Below, one piece after another: positions 57,768 to 64,000 of a DNA stretch of 64,000 nucleotides (position 1 is the first letter of the stretch; each line of letters opens with the position of its first letter). The stretch is from assembly GCA_947396885.1 (NCBI GenBank), contig OX377201.1:23971923-24035922 (forward strand), written 5' to 3'. The notes beneath the pieces are model-generated. The model did not search any database and had not been told where the DNA came from. It saw only the letters and a program-made list of their open reading frames with translations. The position numbers were made by a program, and so were the translations under genes. The DNA comes from Heligmosomoides polygyrus polygyrus (taxonomy: Eukaryota > Nematoda > Chromadorea > Rhabditida > Heligmosomidae).

Positions 57768-60691
57768 AACAGATGATATGTAGCGCGCCCGTCCTAGCAC
57801 AGCCGAACCTGGATGCAGCTCGGTCTGGAGTAAGACCCTTTATAATTTGCACGGATGCATCGAATGCGGGATTAGGCGCAGTGCTTTCCCAAGAAGGAGA
57901 AGATGGACACTTGCATCCAATATTTTTCATGTCGAGAGCATTAAGTAAGGCTGAAAAACACTATCACATCACGGATTTGGAAGCGTTGGCACTGGTGGTA
58001 GCCATCAGGAAATTTCATATGTTTATATATGGGCTTCCAACAACGGTGATGACGGACCACCAACCACTCACTGCATTGTTTCAACGAACCAATGTGTCTG
58101 CACGTGTATTAAGGTGGTCGCTAGAGGTACAGCGATATAACCTAAACATTAAGTACGTGAAAGGGAGAGCCAACGTCATCGCGGACGCCTTAAGCCGGGG
58201 TGTGCCCAATGTGCAACAGGAGTCACTTGAAGGAGAGAATGACGCGGTAGTGAATTCAGTGCGGGCAGTAGAGAAAACCAAGTGGATGAAGGAGTTGGAG
58301 AGAGATCCCTTATTCGTCGAAGTGATAGAATGTCTTGAAAACGGTAAAATGGACGGGATAGTACGAATACCAGGACAGAGATTTCCAGTGCGCATGGCTG
58401 ACTTCGTAATAGAAAACGGAGGACTGATGATGTATCGGGAGGATGGATCTCTAGTTTACGTTGTGCCAGAGAGTTTTCGTTACGAAATCTTCCACGAGGC
58501 GCACGCAGGACAGTTCGGAGGGCACTTTAGCGCCAATAAGCTATTAAACAAATTGTCCAAGGAAGTATTTTGGCCAAACATGGCGCGAGATGTACACAAA
58601 TGGTCTAAGGAATGCCAGAAATGTTTCATTCACAACCCCCGACAGGTTATCATTCCACCGTTGAAACCTGTGGTAACGAGCAATCCATATGAGGTAATTG
58701 GAGTGGACATCCTAGAACTGGGAATGACGTCAAGAGGGAACAAATATGCAGTAACTGTTATCGATTTGTTCTCTAAATACGCCGCTGCTTATCCTGTTCC
58801 CGATAAGACTGCGCGGATGGTAGCAGAAACGCTATTTGTTAGGTGGATAACCGACGGCTGCCGCTGGCCAAGGGCTATAATCTCAGATAGAGGCGGAGAA
58901 TTCGAAAATAAGGTGTTGGAGGAAATCACCGAGATTACAAAAATCAGACATACGTTTACAAAGGGCTACAACCCTAGGGAAAACGGTGCGACTGAGCGGT
59001 TAAATGGAACTATTCTGGCGATGTTGAGAAAGACCACTACGGTACCAACAGAATGGGACGTACGACTGCCGTTCTGCCTTATGGCATACAATATGACACC
59101 ACATTCAGCGACAGGAGAGAGTCCCTACTTCGTCCTGCATGGAAGAGATCCCAATTTCCCGTCAGACATCTTACCCAATGCCGGACAATCTTGGTGTTTG
59201 ATGGATAGATCTATAGATGACTACAAGACAGAATTATTACAGGGAGTAGCCGAGGTCCATGAAAGAGTAAGAGACCATAATAGCCGTATTCGGGAAAGCA
59301 TGAAAAGATCATACGATGAGCGTAATAAAGTGGACATCCAACGGCACCCAAAGGTAGGGGATAGAGTATATGCCTTGGAGCCAAGAGAAAGAGGGAAGAG
59401 TACCCACCCAAAACTAGCTGGAGAATGGGCCGGACCATTCAGGGTACTGGAAGTAAGCAATAATTCAGCTCTCATCACTAGAATAGGGGAAAACACAGAA
59501 CCGGTCAGAATACAGATTGACATGTTGCGAGTTGTGCCTGGCTATATTTCCGACGAAAGAATCGACACACAGACCAGTAGAGGGAAAAAGGGTAGAAAGA
59601 AAACAGCGACGCAGACGAGAGTATCCAAACTGACTGATTGCCGTTTCAGAGGAGCATCGTTGTTGAGCCCCCTCGAGAAGGGACACCTCCTGTTCAAGTG
59701 TGCGGACGGATGTTTCGAAGGTTCGCGTCTGGGAGATATAGAAGGAGTGTCGTTCCCCGGAGCGGTAGCTAAGGAGGAGTTCGGAAACTTGTGGACCGCG
59801 TGGCTCGCGTGTAGTATCTTTCGTCGTAATGACATTGACTTGGGTACGAAGATAAAGTACCACCGACAGGGCCATATGTGCTTCGATGCGGATTCGCTCA
59901 GGATTGTGCTGAAGTTTGCGTACAGCAAATGTATTGAATGGACTGATTTCATATGTAACACGGGCAAAATCGCGGAACATACGTCGATCGAGAACTACGA
60001 GGTTCACCGCTCGTACAATGAGGCGCTTCGGAAAGTGAAGGAAGAAATAGAGGATCAAGATAAAATGGACAAGCCGAAGAAGACAGGACCCGTGGGGTTT
60101 GCGGCATTTGAAGGAGCGAACCCAATGGAACGAGATGGACTTCGAGGAGAAGTCGCGACGAGAGTTGTCACCGATTTTAACAGACTGGCTGAGATCTTAG
60201 AGGAGTGGCGCAGTTTCCGCCTATGGGTAATTGTATGGCCGCTCGACTCAGTTTTCAAGGACGACGTTCCAGGCAAGCTGATTGGTGCTGCGAAGACTTT
60301 CCTGGAAGAAGGAGGGAAGATCGCAACAGCATGGCCGCCGATAACATTCAAGAACCAAGGAAAGTGGCTCGGCATGGTCGATGTTTGGAAATCATTTGAT
60401 GAAGCTCTGCAGAAACTTGATAAGCGAAATCATGTCTTCACCACAGCTAGTAATTGCCGGATAGAAGGAAAATTGTTCATAGAGGTCGGAGCGCCTGAAG
60501 GTGCTGCGCAGTTCTACCATAGCTATGTAGGAACAGCCTTGCCAAAATACGTGTACGAGGCAGTGAGAAATAAAGCTGTTGGAGCTAGATTACCGCTCAT
60601 GGTTAATGAGAGACTGACATCGAGGGCGATGTCTTCCCGAGGGGAGGGCATGTCAGGGCCAACATGGGAACCTAAGCGTCGCGCGTATTAG
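57734..60691 (+). CDS. Gypsy Pol part 2: RNase H, integrase, C-terminal extension
   Basis: This frame lies one base behind part 1 and has no credible start of its own, so it is the continuation of pol after the break. RNase H is marked by [18 protein letters not shown] and TDHQPLTAL. The integrase zinc domain runs from [12 protein letters not shown] to ECQKC. The catalytic core has Asp in VIGVDIL (58706), Asp in IISDRGGEF (58886) and Glu in GATERLNG (58994), with D,D35E spacing. A GPY/F-like module is [15 protein letters not shown]. After a basic linker (RGKKGRKK) about 350 unrecognised residues follow, ending inside the 3' LTR. Confidence 0.9.
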   Translation, partial: GSEHELAFNKVKQMICSAPVLAQPNLDAARSGVRPFIICTDASNAGLGAVLSQEGEDGHLHPIFFMSRALSKAEKHYHITDLEALALVVAIRKFHMFIYGLPTTVMTDHQPLTALFQRTNVSARVLRWSLEVQRYNLNIKYVKGRANVIADALSRGVPNVQQESLEGENDAVVNSVRAVEKTKWMKELERDPLFVEVIECLENGKMDGIVRIPGQRFPVRMADFVIENGGLMMYREDGSLVYVVPESFRYEIFHEAHAGQFGGHFSANKLLNKLSKEVFWPNMARDVHKWSKECQKCFIHNPRQVIIPPLKPVVTSNPYEVIGVDILELGMTSRGNKYAVTVIDLFSKYAAAYPVPDKTARMVAETLFVRWITDGCRWPRAIISDRGGEFENKVLEEITEITKIRHTFTKGYNPRENGATERLNGTILAMLRKTTTVPTEWDVRLPFCLMAYNMTPHSATGESPYFVLHGRDPNFPSDILPNAGQSWCLMDRSIDDYKTELLQGVAEVHERVRDHNSRIRESMKRSYDERNKVDIQRHPKVGDRVYALEPRERGKSTHPKLAGEWAGPFRVLEVSNNSALITRIGENTEPVRIQIDMLRVVPGYISDERIDTQTSRGKKGRKKTATQTRVSKLTDCRFRGASLLSPLEKGHLLFKCADGCFEGSRLGDIEGVSFPGAVAKEEFGNLWTAWLACSIFRRNDIDLGTKIKYHRQGHMCFDADSLRIVLKFAYSKCIEWTDFICNTGKIAEHTSIENYEVHRSYNEALRKVKEEIEDQDKMDKPKKTGPVGFAAFEGANPMERDGLRGEVATRVVTDFNRLAEILEEWRSFRLWVIVWPLDSVFKDDVPGKLIGAAKTFLEEGGKIATAWPPITFKNQGKWLGMVDVWKSFDEALQKLDKRNHVFTTASNCRIEGKLFIEVGAPEGAAQFYHSYVGTALPKYVYEAVRNKAVGARLPLMVNERLTSRAMSSRGEGMSGPTWEPKRRAY
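59640..60691 (+). other. Unrecognised ~350-residue extension of Gypsy Pol
   Basis: It is open and in frame with the integrase, and codon use does not visibly change. Features seen: an N-terminal cysteine-containing part ([29 protein letters not shown]), a Lys/Glu-rich helix ([15 protein letters not shown]), and a C-terminal part rich in aromatic and small hydrophobic residues ([34 protein letters not shown]). No signal peptide or transmembrane segment is evident, so it does not look like an envelope glycoprotein. It has neither chromodomain nor dUTPase hallmarks that I can see. Function unknown. Confidence 0.6.
60639..60650 (+). promoter_or_regulatory. Polypurine tract
   Basis: gaggggagggca abuts the 3' LTR, where plus-strand synthesis is primed. 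The tract lies within the coding sequence of the pol extension. Confidence 0.75.
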
Positions 60692-60965
60692 GCGACGAGT
60701 TAGATCTGTGATGGGTCGATCAGGCGCGTAGGTGATCGGCGCGCAAATGATCTCGGGTCCGCATAAAAGGGGCGCCATCACTTTGCAGCGGTCTTCCACC
60801 CTCTCCTCGGGACTCGCCGCCGACGTCCACCGTGTGCTCTTCTATTTTTCTTGTTCGTTTCGCGTATTGATTGTGATTGTAATAAACGCTGTTTCACCAC
60901 TGTGGTTTGACCTTAGCAACGGTGCCGTTCTTAATATTTACTGGTTGGAGCTCTCATACATGACA
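60651..60965 (+). repeat. 3' LTR
   Basis: It is identical to the 5' LTR apart from one base. The pol frame overlaps its first 41 nt and stops at TAG (60689-60691). The right flank begins with CCTT, the target duplication. Confidence 0.97.
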
Positions 60966-61165
60966 CCTTCGACTTACTTCAATAAGCCCTTCAAGGATAT
61001 AAATTTGAAAAAGAACGTTGAAGCATAAATTATTTCGTCAGATAGAGCGAAAAATTCTGTGCAGTAACTAGCACTAATGCGCAATGGAAGTTAAATTCTT
61101 ACATAATAATAGACGATTGAAAAATAGTAACGCAACACGCCGAGAACTGTCCGGACAACCCAATA

Positions 61166-62006
61166 TAAAAGAGATAGTCAGACACTAATTCCTATAACAC
61201 TCCGATGTGACGGCCTCAGAAGCTTGGAATAAGCCTTTTAAACAGAACTAAAATTTGTTTGTTTATTTAATTATTCATACAAACTAGCAGATGCCATAGA
61301 AGGATAGGAACAAAAAGCAACGAAAATGAAATTCTGCACATATGGATATGGATATGGAAAAGGTTGGAGGTGCTGCATTCGCAAGTCTGCAAATTAGAAT
61401 GGAATAGGAAGCCGCTCAGCTCAAAGAACTCATTTCCTAGCCTTACTCTTCAGTATTGTCGCCGGGTTGCAAGTCGACAGTTGTCCCACTTCTTAGAATC
61501 TACGAATTGACTCGGCCTATAATATAGGCCTGCTCGAAAAGGATTCAATAGTGACCTGCCTGTCCACAATCGCTCAAGCCTTTGCGCTTAAAAGACCATT
61601 CTTAGAATGTAAAATGCCTGGCACCGTCTAACAGTGAACTGACTAGTAAAAATCTTCACCATCTTTTGTTTGAACGTGTAAGTCGCTTTATTGCAGAAAA
61701 GGATTTATCTGCACCTTTCTGATGTGAGAACGGATGAGTAACTTTCGCTGACCATTTCACAATTATTTTTTAGTGTAACATATAAGCTGAACCGTCGCGT
61801 TTTAACGTCTTCATACATAAAGGTGTTGCCTTCAAATTGAAAATGTAGATTTTGCGTAGCTGTTGAAGGCATCTGCATCGATGAGAGAAGAACCCACTAC
61901 ACGGCCAAGCGTGTGGTCCGCTTTTTGCAAATTGTTTACGACCTTCGTTCCGGAGCCCAACCCCCCCCCCCCTCCTATCCCCTTTCAACTACCTTTTTAT
62001 TTCTTA
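61166..62006. other. No supported gene
   Basis: A TTTGTTTGTTTATTTAATTATT tract near 61257 resembles a CR1-type tail, but no hairpin or RT remnant accompanies it. A C-rich run (about 61962-61972) precedes the SINE. Confidence 0.4.
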
Positions 62007-62022
62007 TATGTCTTGCTTTTTA

Positions 62023-62240
62023 GGGCGCGTGTAGCGCAGTTGGAGGAGGCGCCGGGGTCGGTTAATTGGTACCAGACGTGTCAGGGAAGGATAAAGCGCT
62101 GGCTTGCTCATCGGCTGGCCACCGCAAGTCATTGTATGGCCAAATACGCATTCATATCGCCTCCACGACATCCCGTATAAGTAGAATGCGTGGCGCATCC
62201 CAGAAGGGATTGAGTAACACCGTCCTTTATCCTTTATCCT
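62023..62240 (+). mobile_element. SINE copy lacking the B-box region
   Basis: 218 bp between perfect 16-bp duplications tatgtcttgcttttta (62007-62022 and 62241-62256). The head GGGCGCGTGTAGCGCAGTTG keeps the A box. About 70 bp containing the B box, present in the 49216-49501 copy, are missing, and the sequence jumps from GGAGGAGGCGCC to GGGTCGGTTAATTGG. The tail is a doubled CCTTTATCCT. Confidence 0.95.
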
Positions 62241-62256
62241 TATGTCTTGCTTTTTA

Positions 62257-63688
62257 TTCAGCGGACCCTGCGACTGCGACTAAACGCTCAGGAGAAGAAG
62301 AAGAATGTCTTGCTTTTTCATCGATTTGCGTGACTCATGGCTTCTTAATAGATTTTTCTTTCCGTGTGTGGCTCCGACATTATAGAGATTCTCGTGCAGC
62401 TTCGTTCAATGAAGAAACGTGTTTTGAGCACAGAATAGAATAGAATTCTTTAGAGTTTGAATATTGTTTGTTTTACATTTCAAAATAAAGATTTCCTAGT
62501 AACAGTCTTCAAACCACTCAGGATCGGCTCAATTTCCGCAGATTTTTTTCCAGGATGTCATTGACATGACACTTTTTTCTGCCTGAAGGTGCCACACCTG
62601 TATCTGAAATTGTACTCTAAAAAATTTCGAGTGTCGATTGCTAATGCTGACTTTATTGCTTTCCTTAGAATTTTTTTTTTTGAAGATTCGATGACAGAGT
62701 CCCAACCAACCTGTGAGTGTCATGTACCGAAAAAAAGAAGGAAGTTGTTCTTCATAAAATCTCTTGCCCTGATTGTTGTGTAGTAAAAAAAAACCTAACT
62801 TTGCAGCAATATTCGATATGATTAGAGGGAGGGTTCCGTGTTCAAAATTGTCAATTTTCATGAAAATAAAATTATTTCCTACAAGCAGATGAATATACAG
62901 GTGACACTTTGTCACTTGAACCTAGAAATTCTGATCAGTGAAGACGTGAAAACCGTGTTTTTCAGAAACGATCTTCTACATTACCGGGGGTCCTGATTTT
63001 GCATGATTTTCCGAGGAAAAGAAAAAAAGACATCCAAAAAATTGAATCCCCCTAATCATACGGAAAATCGCTGCGCAGGAGCTCGATTTTTTAGTGTATC
63101 ATAATCAAAACTCGAAATTTTACAGGGCAGAACTTCAGAGGCAGACATGCGCCTTCAGGTAAAAATGGGTAAAAATGGACGTCCAAAAAATCTGCAGAAA
63201 ATGAACCGGTCTAGTTGATTTGAAGACAGCCCCAGAATTTTTATTTTTAACCGTACAACAATCAGATTTAAAACCTTAAAGAACTCAATTCTGTGCTTTT
63301 AAAATGCATTCTTCAGTGAACGAAGCTGCGCGAGAACCTCAACGATATCGAAGTACACCTGGAAAGAACAACTTATTAAGAGATACAAACCACTTAAAAA
63401 GCTGAGAAAAATACGAGGCACTCTCCTCTGCCAAAACCAAGGAAGAGTACGATCCTCCCCCTCACCGAAAGAAAAAACGACGCCACAATACGACCCCTTC
63501 GATTCTGATTTTTTTTCTTTTTTTCTTAAGCTTGACCATGATCCACGCTTATTCCACCACCTGTTCCTTCAAACTATCCCAGCTTCTAGCAACACAATAG
63601 TTGTGAGCTCTTGACAAAAGAGCGTTTATTGTGGTTATTAAAACGCCTTTCTAGTGAAGGTTATCGTCGGAGGCGTATTCTACTTCTA
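62257..63688. other. No supported gene
   Basis: AT-rich sequence with short ORFs (128 codons, minus, 62915-62529) that show no known motif. Nothing could be assigned up to the start of the RTE copy. Confidence 0.4.
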
Positions 63689-64000
63689 CGAGTACTTGAC
63701 GACAGACGTAAACGAAGCCGGGCCCATTGAGATCAATGGCACTGCGCTAGTACGAACGACAAACTTCAAGTACCTTGGATCTGCAATTGCGTCTGATGGT
63801 AGTCTCACGTTCGAGGTGAACTCGCGCGTGAGCGCAGCGTGGTCCAAATGGCGCTCGATGACAGGCGTTTTATGCGACAGGAAGATATCGGAACGCCTTA
63901 AATCGAAGATCTATAGAACCATCGTCCGACCAGTGGCGATGTATGGAGCTGAGTGCTGGCCTGCAACCAAGGAGGTTGAGACTCGCCTCAGCGTAATGGA
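63689..64000 (+). pseudogene. 5'-truncated RTE copy running off the window
   Basis: From 63693 one open frame continues to the window end: LTTDVNEAGPIEINGTALV, YLGSAIASDGSLTFEVNSRV, RLKSKIYRTIVRPVAMYG, CWPATKEVETRLSVM. It is the same family as the 50244-53250 RTE but less decayed here. Similarity starts abruptly near 63689, the 5' truncation usual for non-LTR elements. The 3' end lies outside the window. Confidence 0.85.

Larger units (their letters stand above)
53632..60965 (+). mobile_element. Complete Ty3/Gypsy LTR retrotransposon
   Basis: A 7334-bp element bounded by two 315-bp LTRs that differ at one position (c/a near 53650/60669). It is flanked by a 4-bp duplication, CCTT (53628-53631 and 60966-60969). 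The domain order gag, zinc knuckle, protease, RT, RNase H, integrase is that of the Ty3/Gypsy group. It sits inside the 5' end of the mariner transposase. The near-identity of the LTRs means very recent insertion. One single-base frame shift in pol and an unusual C-terminal extension are described separately. Confidence 0.95.
48946..61163 (-). mobile_element. Mariner element split by SINE, RTE and Gypsy insertions
   Basis: The left terminus reads TTAGGTTGCTCCGAAAGCT, preceded by TA (48944-48945). The right terminus, read on the minus strand from 61163, is TTGGGTTGTCCGGACAGTT and is followed by TA (61164-61165). These are typical imperfect mariner inverted repeats with the TA target duplication. 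Removing the SINE (49216-49501), the RTE (50244-53250), the Gypsy element (53632-60965) and one copy of each target duplication leaves about 1.55 kb, close to mariner size. The transposase lies in two pieces on the minus strand and has frameshifts, so the element is dead. Confidence 0.85.

Noticed and set aside
59465..60058. Minus-strand ORFs inside the Gypsy element
   Set aside because: They are shadows of the plus-strand pol frame and have no recognisable content.
1..64000. CRISPR arrays, operons with ribosome binding sites, rRNA genes
   Set aside because: Gene structure is eukaryotic, with spliced exons throughout. No regularly spaced direct repeats of CRISPR type and no rRNA-like sequence were seen.

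Overview
Origin and style. The window looks like nuclear DNA of a clade V (strongylid, hookworm-like) nematode. The two host genes have many short exons with TTTTCAG-type acceptors. The rest is dense with mariner, RTE-type and CR1-type non-LTR retrotransposons, a tRNA-derived SINE family and foldback MITEs. The organism is inferred from gene structure and repeat content; no species-specific marker was seen.

Host genes. (1) Minus strand, 12852 down to 4235: a PRMT9-type protein arginine methyltransferase rebuilt as 16 exons. It has helical N-terminal exons, a SAM-binding motif, a double-E type loop and the conserved C-terminal half. One reading-frame break or 31-nt micro-intron lies near 6366-6396. 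(2) Plus strand, 18620 to 43946: a BICRA/GLTSCR1-type chromatin-remodelling subunit rebuilt as 26 exons, about 1800 residues. It has a poly-Q exon, the GLTSCR1 domain split over exons 13-17, a 640-codon exon built of 23-residue repeats, and a lysine-rich C-terminus with three copies of an RLKLKLG-like motif. The two genes are divergent, separated by about 5.8 kb of foldback elements and one SINE. No other host gene was found.

Layout. 1-4.2 kb: degenerate retroelement remnants (RTE, SINE, CR1) and a MITE. 4.2-12.9 kb: PRMT9 gene. 12.9-18.6 kb: three foldback elements, one SINE and a GC-rich stretch upstream of BICRA. 18.6-43.9 kb: BICRA gene, whose introns hold an 0.9-kb foldback element, MITEs, CR1 fragments and SINEs. 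43.9-48.9 kb: mostly unassigned, with one MITE. 48.9-61.2 kb: a nested transposon stack. 61.2-64 kb: a SINE and, at the right edge, a second RTE copy running out of the window.

Nested stack. A mariner (48946-61163, TA-flanked inverted repeats) has been hit by three later insertions, each with its own target-site duplication: a SINE (16 bp), a nearly full-length RTE (17 bp, inside the WILYD codons of the transposase) and a complete Ty3/Gypsy LTR element (4 bp). The Gypsy LTRs are 315 bp each with one difference, so it is the youngest. Its pol runs past the integrase into about 350 residues of unrecognised sequence that ends inside the 3' LTR. This extension is the most promising novel feature of the window.
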